Shown: one piece after another, positions 44,049-54,209 of the stretch
How the letters are laid out: every line of letters starts with the position of its first letter
Position numbering within the stretch: the first letter of the stretch is position 1
NCBI GenBank assembly: GCA_963761425.1
Contig: CAVXGQ010000006.1
Location: forward strand, 124,001 to 188,000
Source: Bog-793 sp963761425
Lineage (GTDB): Bacteria; Actinomycetota; Acidimicrobiia; Acidimicrobiales; Bog-793
Reading direction: 5' to 3'
Length of the DNA: 64,000 bases
Notes under the pieces: generated by a model
What the model was told of the DNA's origin: nothing
Seen by the model: the letters and a program-made list of their open reading frames with translations, nothing else
Database searches by the model: none
Made by a program: the position numbers and the translations under genes

Positions 44049-44056
44049 CTGTCTTC

Positions 44057-44611
44057 CTACTCGTGGTGCCGGCGGCCGCCGCCGGATTCGGTCCGGTCCT
44101 CGACGCCACCCAGGTCCCGGGACGACGACGCCGGGCGACCGCCCCGGGGATCGGCGCAGAAGCACGCCTCCACGTTGCGGTTGACACCGCACTCGGGGCA
44201 CAACCCCCGACACTGCTCACCGCACAGCGGTGCGAGCGGCAGGTTGAGGATACACGCCTCACGGACCATGGCATCCAGGTCGACCTCGTCGACGCCGAGC
44301 GGATAGGTCGTTTCGTCGGCGTTCTCGACGCAGAGCTCCCGCAGCTCGACGAGGAGTTCACCGGTTGCCGGCTCGAGGCAACGCCGGCAGGCACCTTCCC
44401 AGGTCGCCCGGACCGTGCCGGACACGAGGATCCCCTCGTGGACCGACTCCAGCACCACCTCCACCGCGACCGGCGAGCCTTCCGGCACCCGCGATGCGCT
44501 GACCGCGAGATCGTGCGCCCCGGCCACCGCCTCGAAGCGCAACCGGCCCCCGGGATTGCGCCGTAGCGCGGCGACCGGCGCGACGAGCGCACGATCGGCG
44601 GCCGCCCGCAT
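44057..44611 (-). CDS. DUF177 (YceD-like) protein
   Basis: A 184-aa protein with conserved CRRCLEP, and a C-terminal Cys pair set (LCGEQCRGLCPECGVN). YceD proteins are linked to rRNA or L32 synthesis by their fixed place before rpmF. It lies 8 bases upstream of rpmF. Confidence 0.88.
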   Translation of the reverse strand: MRAAADRALVAPVAALRRNPGGRLRFEAVAGAHDLAVSASRVPEGSPVAVEVVLESVHEGILVSGTVRATWEGACRRCLEPATGELLVELRELCVENADETTYPLGVDEVDLDAMVREACILNLPLAPLCGEQCRGLCPECGVNRNVEACFCADPRGGRPASSSRDLGGVEDRTESGGGRRHHE

Positions 44612-44627
44612 CAGATGGGCCTTCCCG

Positions 44628-45197
44628 TCACTGGCGATCTTGGTCGAAGAACGCGTCCTCGACGGCGTCCGTCTCGGCCAGCTCGTCGGCCTCCTCCTCG
44701 TCGGTGACGTTCAGACGCTCCCGGCCGGCCTGCACGGTGCGGATGGTCCGGTCGAGCACGATCTCGAACGCGGCGAGCTTGCGGTCGACGTAGTCGTCCG
44801 CTTCGTGCCGGATCCGGCGACCCTCGGCCTCGGCGTCGGCCAGGATCCGTTCCGCGTTGTTACGGGCCTGGCGCACGATCTCGGTGCGCTGGACCATGTG
44901 CGCGGCCTGCGAGCGCGCCTCGTCGAGCAGTTCGTCGGCCTCCCGAGCCGCCCGAACCCGCAGCTCCTCACGGTCTTGCAGCATCCGGCGGGCCCGCTGG
45001 AACTCGACCGGCAGGGACTCGCGGGCCTCGTGGAGCAGCCCGAGCACCTCCTCGCGGCCAATGATCGCCGAGGACGACAGGGGCATCGATTTCGCTCGCT
45101 CGACCATTCCGACCAGTTCGTCGAGGATCTCGGAAATCTCGAGTTGGGGCTCCAGCCCAGCCGCGACGCCGCGATCTTCGGATTCGTCGTCAGGCAC
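44628..45197 (-). CDS. DivIVA-like coiled-coil protein, SepIVA-type
   Basis: A 189-aa protein that is nearly all coiled coil (LLHEARESLPVEFQRARRMLQDREEL and RILADAEAEGRRIRHEADDYVDRKLAAFE) with acidic ends. In mycobacteria the gene beside the DUF177 gene in this cluster encodes the division factor SepIVA. Position and type of sequence agree, so a role in polar growth or septation is likely but inferred. Its start overlaps the coaD stop by 8 bases. Confidence 0.75.
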   Translation of the reverse strand: MPDDESEDRGVAAGLEPQLEISEILDELVGMVERAKSMPLSSSAIIGREEVLGLLHEARESLPVEFQRARRMLQDREELRVRAAREADELLDEARSQAAHMVQRTEIVRQARNNAERILADAEAEGRRIRHEADDYVDRKLAAFEIVLDRTIRTVQAGRERLNVTDEEEADELAETDAVEDAFFDQDRQ

Positions 45198-45669
45198 CGA
45201 AACGCTCCTTCATGCGCACCGCAACCGCGTCGGGGACGAACGCGGAGACGTCACCGCCGTAACGGGCGATCTCGCGCACGAGACGGGAGGAGATGAACGA
45301 GTACGAGGAGCCGGTCGGCAGCATCAAGGTTTCGATCCCCGACAGCTGTTGGTTCATCTGCGCCATCTGCAGCTCGTTCTCGAAGTCCGTCACCGCCCGC
45401 AGGCCCTTCACGATCACGTCGGCACCGACCTGACGGGCGACCTCGACGACCAGCGTCGTCATCGAGACGATCCTCACGTTGTCGAACTGGCTCACGCACT
45501 CGGCGACCATCTGCTCACGCTCAGCGGGGCTGAAGAGCGGCTCGCCCTTCTGCGGGTTGCAGAGCACCGCCACCACCACCTCGTCAAAGAGACGCTGGGC
45601 GCGCTCGACGACCTCGAGATGACCGTTGTGGAAGGGGTCGAACGAGCCCGGGAACAGCACCCTCGTCAT
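45190..45669 (-). CDS. coaD: phosphopantetheine adenylyltransferase
   Basis: CoA biosynthesis enzyme (159 aa) with the nucleotidyltransferase motif GSFDPFHNGHLEVVERA and the C-terminal SSYSFISSRLVRE. ATG 45669 overlaps the rsmD stop (ATGA). Confidence 0.96.
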   Translation of the reverse strand: MTRVLFPGSFDPFHNGHLEVVERAQRLFDEVVVAVLCNPQKGEPLFSPAEREQMVAECVSQFDNVRIVSMTTLVVEVARQVGADVIVKGLRAVTDFENELQMAQMNQQLSGIETLMLPTGSSYSFISSRLVREIARYGGDVSAFVPDAVAVRMKERFGA

Positions 45670-46226
45670 CGAGGCTCCGCGGTGCCGGCGGCCGAAGACA
45701 CCGGAGGAGAGGTCACGGCCACGGTCACGAGCGTACCGCCGTACCGGTAGACCCGGTGAAGGACCAAGTCGCCCACCAGCTGGACCTCTTGCGCCGACTC
45801 CAGCACCGCGGTGCGGGCGGGGAGCCGCTCGAGGAGTTCCGGCCAGCCCCGGAACGAGTAGGGCGGATCGACGAAGACGACGTCGAACGGCTCGGTGACC
45901 GACGTGCACCACGCCAGGGCGTCCGCCCGCACCATGCGCGTCGCCGCCGACGACAACCCCGTCATCTCGAGATTCCGGTTGATGGCGGCGAGGGCGGCGC
46001 GGTCGGTGTCCACGAAGGTCGCGGCGGCCGCGCCCCGCGACAGCGCCTCGATGCCGAGAGCCCCGGATCCGGCAAACAGATCGGCCACCGTGGCGCCTTC
46101 CAGCCCGCCGAGGTGATCGAGCACGTCGAAGATCGCCTCTCGGACCCGGTCCGCGGTCGGGCGAACCGCGGTGCTCCTCGGGGCCCGCAGCCGCCGGCCC
46201 CGGGCGCTGCCGCCGATGACCCGCAC
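45666..46226 (-). CDS. rsmD: 16S rRNA (guanine-966-N2)-methyltransferase
   Basis: A 186-aa SAM enzyme: VIGGSARGRRL, motif I DLFAGSGALGIEALSRGA and the catalytic VFVDPPY. GTG 46226 is chosen. The frame is also open from recG because of a shift near 46370, which would fuse the two; the separate gene is far more likely. Confidence 0.92.
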   Translation of the reverse strand: MRVIGGSARGRRLRAPRSTAVRPTADRVREAIFDVLDHLGGLEGATVADLFAGSGALGIEALSRGAAAATFVDTDRAALAAINRNLEMTGLSSAATRMVRADALAWCTSVTEPFDVVFVDPPYSFRGWPELLERLPARTAVLESAQEVQLVGDLVLHRVYRYGGTLVTVAVTSPPVSSAAGTAEPR

Positions 46227-46267
46227 CGCCCAACGGTAACCCGGCCACCCGCCGCACCGCCGACCGG

Positions 46268-48539
46268 TCAGCTGCGCAGCAGATACTCCGCCTCGGCCTC
46301 GCCGACGAACAGACGGAGTTCGTCGGCGAGCAGCGGGTTTCCGGCCAGGGTCGGGTCGTCGGCCACCACCGCGCTCGGCGACCTCCCGGGCGAGATCGAC
46401 GAGGTCCCGGTCACGTCGCAACGAGGCGAGCTTCAGGTCGCTTCGCCCCTTCTGGCGAGCGCCCAGCACGGTGCCCTCCCCGCGCAGCTCGAGGTCGGTC
46501 TCGGCCAGCACGAATCCGTCATTCGAGTCCTCCAGCGCGGTGAGCCGCCGGTCGGCCTCCTCGGTCACCTCCCGCGCCAGGAGGTAGCACCAGCTGGCCT
46601 CACCCCCCCGGCCGACCCGGCCGCGCAACTGGTGGAGCTGGGCGATCCCGAAGCGGTCGGCATCCTCGACCACCATCACCGTCGCCGCCGGCACGTCGAC
46701 GCCGACCTCGACAACCGTCGTCGCCACCAGCACGTCGAGATGACCGGCCCGGAAGGTCTCCATCACCTCTTCCTTGTCGTGCGGACGGAGCTGGCCGTGG
46801 AGCAGGCCCACCCGCAGGCCCCGGAGTTCTCCGGCCTGCAACCGGACGTACTCCTCGACGGCCGCGCGGGGAGGCTGCCGCTCGACGCCGACCGGCGTGA
46901 ACAACCGCCCGTCGAAGAAGTCGTCCCCGAAGACGTCGTCGGGGACGACGAGCGACCAGCCGTCGTCGTCGACCCCCTCGGCGTCGGCGGAGATGAGCGG
47001 GCAGACCACGAAGGCCTGATGACCCGCGGCGACCTCGGCCCGGACCCGCGCCCAGGCCTCGGCTTCGCCCGCCCCGTCGCCGACGCGGCGCGTCGTGACC
47101 GGCGCGCGCCCCGGCGGGAACTCGTCGAGCATGCTGTAGTCGAGGTCGCCGTAGACGGTCATGGCGGCCGTGCGCGGGATCGGCGTCGCGGTCATGACCA
47201 AGAGATCCGGGTCGTGGCCCGCCGACCCCGCGGCCGAGCCCTTCTCCCGCAGCGCGGCCCGCTGGTCCACGCCGAAGCGGTGCTGCTCGTCGATGACGAC
47301 CGCGCCGAGCGAGGAGAACTGGACCTCCTCGGTGATGAGGGCGTGAGTCCCGATGAGGATGTCGACCAAACCTTGGCGCAGCTCTTCGAAGATCCGGGTC
47401 CGGGTGGCGGCCGCGGTGCGACTGGTCAGAAGCTCGATCGCGATCGGTCGCCGACCGCCGAGACGGCGGCCATCGGGCACCTCGAGGCCCGCCAGGAGGG
47501 TGCGGGCCGCCAAGAAGTGCTGTTCGGCGAGGACCTCGGTCGGCACCATGAAAGCCCCTTGGAACCCACCCTGGACCGCGTAGAGGAGCGTGGCGAAGGC
47601 GACGACCGTCTTGCCCACGCCGACGTCACCTTGGAGCAGCCGGTGCATCGGCTCGGGCGATCCGAGATCGTGCCGGATCTCCCCGATCACCCGGGACTGC
47701 GCCGCGGTGAGCTCGAAGGGGAGCGTGCCGAGGAAACGGTCGACCAGACGGCCCTCCGGCCGGGCGGCGTCGACTTGGTGGGCGATGCCCCGGGCATCGG
47801 CGGCCGCGGCCCGTTTGCGCATCATGAGCGCCACCTGGATGCGAAATAGCTCGTCGAAAGCGAGCCGGCGCTTGGCCGGCTCGGTCTCCACCATGGTCTC
47901 GGGCTCGTGGATCGCGCGGAAAGCCTCGGTCCTTCCCATCAGCCCGAGCTCTTGGCGCCGCGAGGCGACCAGCGGATCAGCGAACTCCCCGGCCCGGCGC
48001 AGCGACTCGGCGATGTAGGTGGCGAGTTCGATCGACGAGATGCCCGCCCGCCCGGATTGGGGATAGATCGGCACGATCCTGCGGGTCTGACGCGCCTCGC
48101 GCCCCCCGACCACCTCGACGACCGGGTTGGCCATCTGCAACGCCGAGCGGTATTGGTCGACCTTGCCGAACAACGCCACCTCACGCCCTTCGGTCAGCTG
48201 CCGCATCCGCCAGGGCTGGTTGAAAAACGTGACGCCGAGCTCACCGGTGTCGTCCTCCACGACGACTTCGACGATGCTGCGTCTACCCCGCAGTCGCCGT
48301 AGCGAGGCCCGTTGAATCGTCGCCGAGACGACGCCGACCCCCCCGGGAACCAGCTCGCAGATCGCGACGGCGTTGGTGCGGTCGGCGTAGCGCCGCGGGT
48401 AGTGGGTCAAAAGGTCGAGGACCGAGAGGATGCCCATCTGAGAAAGGGCCGCCCGCTTCCGGTTCCCGACGCCTCGCAGCACGGCGACATCGAGCTGGGC
48501 GAGTTGTCCGAGCTTGCGGCCGACCGGGGTCCCGCTCAC
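46268..48539 (-). CDS. recG: ATP-dependent DNA helicase RecG (frameshift near 3' end)
   Basis: Branch-migration helicase for stalled forks. An N-terminal wedge/OB region (LGQLAQLDVAVLRGVGNRKRAAL) is followed by helicase motifs GDVGVGKTVVA, VVIDEQHRFGVDQR, TATPIPRT and QLRGRVGRGGEASWCYLL. At about 46370, after REVAER, the frame must shift by one base to give the normal end (VADDPTLAGNPLLADELRLF...AEYLLRS, stop at 46268). Without the shift the frame reads through into rsmD. The extra base lies in a CCACCACCG stretch and may be a sequencing error or a real mutation of the last 34 codons. GTG 48539 overlaps the upstream stop. Confidence 0.9.
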
Positions 48540-50284
48540 TCGATCGAGATGAGGTATGGGTAGAGGGGCTGGCCGCCGTGGTGGAGCTCCACGGTGATCT
48601 CCGGGTGCACGGCCCGCACCCATTCGGTGACGCGCCTCGTGTCGGCGGCGGTCGACCCCTCCCCCTGGACGAGGGTGATGATCTCATGGCCCGGGCCGAG
48701 CATCACCGCGAGTAGCCCGATGGTGGCGTCGGCGAGACCGCGGCCCACCGACTCGATGCCGGCCCGAGACAAGCCGATGAAGTCGCCTACCGCGACGTCC
48801 CCGGCGGCGCAGTGTGTCGCGCGCACCGCGCGGGTCACCTCTCCAGCGACGATCCGGTGGGCGGCTTCCTCCATCAGGCGCGCGTTGTCCGCACCCGGCG
48901 AGGAGGGGTCGTACTCGAGCAGCGCCGCGAAGCCCTCCTGGACGCCCCGGGTGGGCACCACGAAGACCTGCTTTTCGGCGAGCGCCGCCGCCTGCCGGGC
49001 GACGGGGATGATGTTCGAGTTGTTCGGCAGCACCACCACCTGCTGGGCCGGCGTCGACTCGACCACCTCGAGGATGTCGCGGGTCGAGGGGTTCATCGAC
49101 TGGCCCCCGGCCACGAGGTGCCTCGCCCCGAGCGAGTAGAAGATCCGGTGGATGCCCTCACCGGTGCCCACGGCGACGACGGCGGTGAGGGGCACCTTGT
49201 CATCCTCGGCTGCAAGGGCGGCCGGGCCGCGCGACGTCGCTTCGCGCACCCAGCGCTCCTCCTCCACCTGCTCGGCGAGATCGGTGACCCGGATCTCGCG
49301 CGGTCGCCCGATGTCGAGGGCGGCCTCGACGGCCGCGCCTACGTCGTCGGTGTGGATATGGCAGTTCCACAGCCCGTCACCGCCGACGACGACGATCGAG
49401 TCTCCGAGGCCGGCCCACACCTCCTTGAAGGCCGGGACCAGCTCGTCCTGGGCATCGAGCAGGTACATCACCTCGTAGCGGGGTGACAGCCCCTCGTCCC
49501 GCCCGGACGGGACCGAGGTCGCGGCGGACGCCGCCGCCGAGCCCCCGGCGACCAGGCGGGCCACCTCCTCCGGCAGCTCGAGCTGGTCGGGCATCGGGCG
49601 CGAATCGGCCACGTTGAGCAGGGCGTCGTAGAAAAGGACCAGCCCGGCACCGCCGGCGTCGACCACGCCGGCTTCCGCCAGGACCGCGAGCAGGCTCGGC
49701 GTCGCCCACAGGGCCTCGACCGCGGCGGAGCGGGCCGCGTCGAGCACCCCGATGAGATCGGCGTCGCCGTCGACGGCCGCCCGGGCGGACTGGGCGGCCC
49801 GGGCCGCCACGGTGAGGATCGTCCCCTCCGCCGGGCGGAGCACCGCCTCGCGGGCCTGCCGGCTCCCGACGTCGAACGCCACCGCCACGTCGGGCCCGCC
49901 GACGCCACCGAGCGGCGCGAAGGTCGTCGCCACCGCGCGCAGCACCTGGCAGAGAATGACCCCGGAGTTGCCCCGCGCCCCCATCAGCGAGCCGTGGGCG
50001 ATGGCGCCACAGATGTCGGCCATCTCCCCGGGCGCTCCACCCGCCCCGTCGGCCGGGTGCTCGGAAAGCTCCCGCGCCACGGCCTCCATGGTGAGGAGCA
50101 TGTTCGTCCCGGTGTCGCCATCAGGGACCGGGAAGACGTTCAGGCGGTTGAGCGTGGTCTGGTGGAGGTGGAGGGCGTCACGGTAGACGAGCATCGTCGC
50201 CACCACCTCGGAGGGACCAAGCAGCCTCGTCGCTGGCGGCGAGATCTTTCCGGCACGGCCGGTCCGCACGCGGCGTCCGCTCAT
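48536..50284 (-). CDS. DAK2-domain protein, YloV/FakA-like kinase
   Basis: A 582-aa protein with an N-terminal Dak2 domain (PVPDGDTGTNM and GARGNSGV, the ADP/Mg site) and a C-terminal FakA-type region (VVVLPNNSNII). FakA phosphorylates fatty acids bound to FakB; actinobacterial members are less studied. It precedes recG with a GTGA overlap and is divergent from rpmB. ATG 50284 chosen. Confidence 0.88.
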   Translation of the reverse strand: MSGRRVRTGRAGKISPPATRLLGPSEVVATMLVYRDALHLHQTTLNRLNVFPVPDGDTGTNMLLTMEAVARELSEHPADGAGGAPGEMADICGAIAHGSLMGARGNSGVILCQVLRAVATTFAPLGGVGGPDVAVAFDVGSRQAREAVLRPAEGTILTVAARAAQSARAAVDGDADLIGVLDAARSAAVEALWATPSLLAVLAEAGVVDAGGAGLVLFYDALLNVADSRPMPDQLELPEEVARLVAGGSAAASAATSVPSGRDEGLSPRYEVMYLLDAQDELVPAFKEVWAGLGDSIVVVGGDGLWNCHIHTDDVGAAVEAALDIGRPREIRVTDLAEQVEEERWVREATSRGPAALAAEDDKVPLTAVVAVGTGEGIHRIFYSLGARHLVAGGQSMNPSTRDILEVVESTPAQQVVVLPNNSNIIPVARQAAALAEKQVFVVPTRGVQEGFAALLEYDPSSPGADNARLMEEAAHRIVAGEVTRAVRATHCAAGDVAVGDFIGLSRAGIESVGRGLADATIGLLAVMLGPGHEIITLVQGEGSTAADTRRVTEWVRAVHPEITVELHHGGQPLYPYLISIE

Positions 50285-50433
50285 CGCCGACCGACGCGCG
50301 CCCAGAGCCCCGCGTGCGACCTCATGGGCGAGGATGGTAACCTCGCCCGCTGGTCTCCGGGCTTCTCGCGTCGTTCGGCGCGGCCCATCGCCCGGGGTCG
50401 GCCCCGAAACCGAGTGCGAGGTGGGTTGTCGTC

Positions 50434-50652
50434 GTGGCTGCGGTATGCGAAGTCTGCGGGAAATCACCGAACTTCGGGATGAACGTCTCGCACTCCCACC
50501 GTCGGACGAAGCGCCGGTGGGACCCGAACATCCAACGTGTGCGCGTCCTCGTCGACGGAACGCCGCGCCGGCTCCACGTCTGCACCTCGTGCATCCGCGC
50601 CGGGCGCGTGGTGAAGTCGGCCAGCCGCCGGCATACCGCGCCGCCTTCCTAG
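50434..50652 (+). CDS. rpmB: ribosomal protein bL28
   Basis: A 72-aa 50S protein (GTG start) with NVSHSHRRTKRRW and two Cys pairs (CEVCGK and CTSC), the zinc form. It is the only plus-strand gene among minus-strand neighbours; the 149-base gap to the DAK2 gene must hold both promoters. Confidence 0.95.
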   Translation: MAAVCEVCGKSPNFGMNVSHSHRRTKRRWDPNIQRVRVLVDGTPRRLHVCTSCIRAGRVVKSASRRHTAPPS

Positions 50653-50694
50653 CACCACGGTCGCACCGGGTGGCCGGTGCTCGTCGGTGGCCGC

Positions 50695-51621
50695 TCAGTC
50701 GATCCGGTGTTCGAATCCGGCTGGTTCCAGCCTCACGCCGTGGAGGCGGAAATCCGACCGGTCCGCGCTCGTGGCCCCGACCCGGAACGGCAGGGGTAGG
50801 TCGTGCGCGGCGAACACCTCGCCCACCTTCTCGGGATCGGGGGCACTGAACACGAGTTCGTAGTCCTCCCCTCCCCCGAGGGCTTCGTCGCGCGTCGCGC
50901 CGGGCGCGACCGGAAGCTCGTCGAGGACCACGCCGACACCCGAGGCCTCGGCCAGCCGGTACAGGTCGATCCCGAACCCGTCCGAGACATCGATCATGGC
51001 GCTGGCCCCGGCCAGGGCCGCCGCCGCGCCCTCCGCGAGGCGGGGCTCCGGCCGGAGGAACGCTCGCACGCACGGCGACCGGGCCGACGGATCGGCGCGC
51101 AGTTCACGCAGCCCGGCCGAGGCCGCGCCGAACGGGCCGGTGACGAAGATGGCCTCACCCGGCCGCGCCCCGCTGCGCAGCACCGGCGGGGCACCGGCCA
51201 TCTCGCCGAGGATCGCCACCGACACGTTGAGGGTCGCGGCATCCGAGAGGTCGCCTCCGACCACCGGGCACGCGAAACGTCGCGACGCCTCCAGCAGGCC
51301 CTCGTAGATCTCGGCCAGCTCGTCGAGCCCGGCACCGGCGACCGCCGCGACGGCGGCGCGGGGCCGCCCGCCCATCGCCGCGATGTCGCTCAGGTTCTGG
51401 ACGAGCACCCGCCAACCCACGTCGGCGAGCGTCCCGAGGCCCCTTTCGAAGTGCACGTCCTCCGCCGCGAGGTCGGTCGCGAACAAGAGGCGCGCCGACA
51501 CCGGGCCGAGAACCGCGGCATCGTCACCGATCCAGACCTCGTCACCGACGGGAGGACCGACCAGACGGGTGAGGAGCTCGATCGCTTCGAGTTCCCGGGG
51601 TCTTCTGGCCGCGTCGGTCAC
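50695..51621 (-). CDS. thiL: thiamine-monophosphate kinase
   Basis: Phosphorylates thiamine monophosphate to the diphosphate (308 aa). AIR-synthase-like fold with WIGDDAAVL, FATDLAAEDVHFERG, VGGDLSDAATLNVSV and MIDVSDGFGIDL. No TPP-riboswitch-like sequence is seen upstream. Confidence 0.93.
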   Translation of the reverse strand: MTDAARRPRELEAIELLTRLVGPPVGDEVWIGDDAAVLGPVSARLLFATDLAAEDVHFERGLGTLADVGWRVLVQNLSDIAAMGGRPRAAVAAVAGAGLDELAEIYEGLLEASRRFACPVVGGDLSDAATLNVSVAILGEMAGAPPVLRSGARPGEAIFVTGPFGAASAGLRELRADPSARSPCVRAFLRPEPRLAEGAAAALAGASAMIDVSDGFGIDLYRLAEASGVGVVLDELPVAPGATRDEALGGGEDYELVFSAPDPEKVGEVFAAHDLPLPFRVGATSADRSDFRLHGVRLEPAGFEHRID

Positions 51622-51686
51622 GGGCGCACCCTACCGGTGCCGCCACCGCCGGTCCCGAGCGTGTCGGTGCGTGGCGCCGGACCCAT

Positions 51687-53036
51687 TCAGCGGGCCCCCG
51701 CCGGACCCGGCAACTGGCGCCGTGCCACCTGTCGGCGCAACGCCCCCCCGAAGGTCCCGTAGGAGATGCAGGCAACGGTGCTCGCCAAGGCCACCACGAC
51801 GTCACCGAGCTTCAGCGGGAAGGGGATGACCACGGCCAAGACGGCCGCCACCACCCAGAGGAGCTGCAGACGGGTCTCGAGCCGGCCGAAGGCTCGGCCG
51901 AGCAGCGCCGCCGGGACGTTGCGCTGCACGATCGAGTCGAGCGCCGGCTTCGCGCTCGTCGGCCCGACGCCGACCACGAACGTCAGCATCACCTGGGCCC
52001 ACAGTCCGCCGACGATCGCCGTCGCCACCGCGCCGACGACGATCGACCCGAGGGCGCCGATGATGATCTGGCGCTCGGTGAGGTACCGGCGAAGGCGCGG
52101 CACGACGATGGAACCAAGCAGGGACCCGGCGCCACTCGCCACGATCAGGACTCCGAACCACCAGGTGGCGGCGTGCTCTCGTCGTAACCCGAAGGCCAAG
52201 AAGAATTCCACGAAACCGACCGTCGCCCGGGCGATGGACATCGCGCCGATGGCGGCGAGGACCTCCGGCGGGTACAGAGGCAGACCGAGGATGCTCCGGT
52301 GGTGACGGACCTCGGCGAATCGGGCCCGGGTGACCGGTTCAGCCTCCCCCGGGCCGGCTTCCGGGCCGGTGGCGGGAGGGGTCGCGACCGCCACGCGATG
52401 GGACGGCCTCGGCAGCCGGAGCGAGGCCGCCGTCCCCGCCAGGAACACCAGCGCGCCAAGGCCGAGCGCCCACTGGGGGCCAATCTTTAGGAAACCCACC
52501 GCGACCGGCGCGGTGGCGAATCCTGCCAACGAGGCGAGCACCGCGAGCTTGGCGTTGGCGACCGCCAGGTCGTCGCCCGCCGCGGCCATCTCCGGGACGA
52601 GGGCGGCGCGGGCGACGAGGTAGAGCTTGCCGAGCACCAGAACGCCAAACGCCTCGGGGAACAGCAACAATCCGTGGACGTCGCGTGCCATCAGGAGGCA
52701 CAGCACGGCCGATCCGACGTTCGCGATTCCGACGCTCGACCGGCGGGCCTCGCGGCCCCGGTCGAGCAGCGGGCTGAGCGCCGGCCCCACCAACGCGAAA
52801 GGGGCGATGGTGAGCAACAGGTACAAAAGGACCTTCCCCTCGGCGGCATGGGGCGAGATCGAGAAAAAAAGCGACCCGGCCAAAGCAACGGCGATGCAGG
52901 TCGCGCCGGCTGCCTGGATGGTGTGGACCAGGGCGAGGCGACCGAAGGGCTGGGACTGGTCGAGCAACCCGCGCACCGCGGCGCCCACCGTCCGGGTGAC
53001 CCGCGCCATCGCCCTCGGCTCAGCCATGCGGGCCAT
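51687..53036 (-). CDS. MFS-type membrane transporter
   Basis: A 449-aa protein with about 12 hydrophobic segments in two halves joined by a Pro/Glu-rich loop (about residues 220-245). It resembles MFS permeases, with a basic cytoplasmic loop DRGREARR after the second or third helix. The substrate cannot be predicted. It lies 32 bases downstream of sufC, in the place where sufS and sufU are found in related genomes. Confidence 0.78.
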   Translation of the reverse strand: MARMAEPRAMARVTRTVGAAVRGLLDQSQPFGRLALVHTIQAAGATCIAVALAGSLFFSISPHAAEGKVLLYLLLTIAPFALVGPALSPLLDRGREARRSSVGIANVGSAVLCLLMARDVHGLLLFPEAFGVLVLGKLYLVARAALVPEMAAAGDDLAVANAKLAVLASLAGFATAPVAVGFLKIGPQWALGLGALVFLAGTAASLRLPRPSHRVAVATPPATGPEAGPGEAEPVTRARFAEVRHHRSILGLPLYPPEVLAAIGAMSIARATVGFVEFFLAFGLRREHAATWWFGVLIVASGAGSLLGSIVVPRLRRYLTERQIIIGALGSIVVGAVATAIVGGLWAQVMLTFVVGVGPTSAKPALDSIVQRNVPAALLGRAFGRLETRLQLLWVVAAVLAVVIPFPLKLGDVVVALASTVACISYGTFGGALRRQVARRQLPGPAGAR

Positions 53037-53068
53037 GGTAGGGGCGCGCCCGCGCGCTGAGCAGGTCC

Positions 53069-53848
53069 CTAACCAGCCGGCTCGTCGCCGTAACGCTGGT
53101 ACCCGGTCCGCTCCAGCTCCTCGGCGAGCTCGGGCCCGCCGGACTCGATGATGCGCCCCTGGAACAGCACGTGCACCCGATCGGGGCGCAGCTCGTCGAG
53201 CAGGCGCTTGTAGTGCGTTATCGCCAGCACGCCGAGGGGTTCTCGTCCGGGGGCCAGGCCGGAGGCTTCCGGACGGACGGCCCGGTCGATGCGGCGGGCG
53301 ACGTCCCGGAGGGCGTCGACGTCGAGCCCGGAGTCGAGCTCGTCGAGGATGGCGATCACCGGCTCGAGCACGGCGAGCTGGAGCGTTTCCAGCCGCTTCT
53401 TCTCCCCGCCGGAGGCGTCGACGTTGAGGGGACGTGGGATGAACTCCGCCGTCAGCCCGATTTCCGACGCCTCCTCCAACAGGCGGCTCTCGAGGCCGGC
53501 ACGGCCGGGATCCGACCCGCCCCGGCGGGCGAGGCGCGCCTCGGCGAGGAGGTCGAGGGCCCGCACCCCCGGCAGCTCGACGGGGTACTGAGGGGCGATG
53601 AACAGCCCCCGCGCTGCGCGCTCCCAGGTGGGCAGGGCGAGCAGGTCGGTCCCGTCCAGCGTCACCGACCCGCCGGTCACGGTGAAGTCTGGGTGGCCCA
53701 TCAGGGCGTTGCCGAGGGTGCTCTTGCCGGCCCCGTTTGGGCCCATCACCGCGTGGACCTCGCCACTGCGGACCTCGAGATCGATCCCGCGCAGGATCTC
53801 GGATCCCCCCACCGCCACGGTGAGCCCCTCGACGACCAGGGTGCTCAT
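53069..53848 (-). CDS. sufC: Fe-S assembly ATPase SufC
   Basis: ABC-type ATPase of the SufBCD scaffold (259 aa): Walker A GPNGAGKSTLGNAL, signature ASGGEKKRLE and Walker B VIAILDELDSGLDVDAL, the form typical of SufC. It is the last SUF gene of the run. Confidence 0.97.
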   Translation of the reverse strand: MSTLVVEGLTVAVGGSEILRGIDLEVRSGEVHAVMGPNGAGKSTLGNALMGHPDFTVTGGSVTLDGTDLLALPTWERAARGLFIAPQYPVELPGVRALDLLAEARLARRGGSDPGRAGLESRLLEEASEIGLTAEFIPRPLNVDASGGEKKRLETLQLAVLEPVIAILDELDSGLDVDALRDVARRIDRAVRPEASGLAPGREPLGVLAITHYKRLLDELRPDRVHVLFQGRIIESGGPELAEELERTGYQRYGDEPAG

Positions 53849-53879
53849 CGGACGGCCTGCCCGGCGGCCCTCCGGATCG

Positions 53880-54209
53880 TCACGGCAGCACCACCGAGAC
53901 CTCGTCGGCTTCGACGACGACCTCGAACACCGCGACGGGAAGCGTCGCCGGCAGCGTCAGCGGCTCCCCGGTCGCCAGCGAGAACAAGCTCCCGTGTTTC
54001 CAGCACTCGATCTCGGCGCGGGCCGGGTCGACCTCGCCTTCGGCGAGCGAATAGTTCTCGTGGCTGCAGGTGTCGGCGACCGCGTGGAACCCATCCTCGC
54101 AACGCACCAGGCAGATGCCGAGGCCGTCGACCTCGAACCGGCGTGCCTGGCCGGGCGTCAGGTCTTCGACGCCACAGATCCGGACCATCTTGCGGTCGGC
54201 TCCACTCAT
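53880..54209 (-). CDS. Rieske [2Fe-2S] ferredoxin
   Basis: A 109-aa ferredoxin with cluster ligands C-x-H (TCSHENYSL) and C-x-x-H (CWKHGSLF). In actinobacteria such a Rieske protein sits between sufD and sufC, probably supplying electrons for cluster assembly. The start overlaps the sufD stop by 4 bases. Confidence 0.92.
   Translation of the reverse strand: MSGADRKMVRICGVEDLTPGQARRFEVDGLGICLVRCEDGFHAVADTCSHENYSLAEGEVDPARAEIECWKHGSLFSLATGEPLTLPATLPVAVFEVVVEADEVSVVLP

Noticed and set aside
45666..48623. 985-aa RecG-RsmD fusion
   Set aside because: The join results from a single base near 46370; both genes have separate conserved ends (recG stop 46268, rsmD start 46226) and families are not fused elsewhere that I know.
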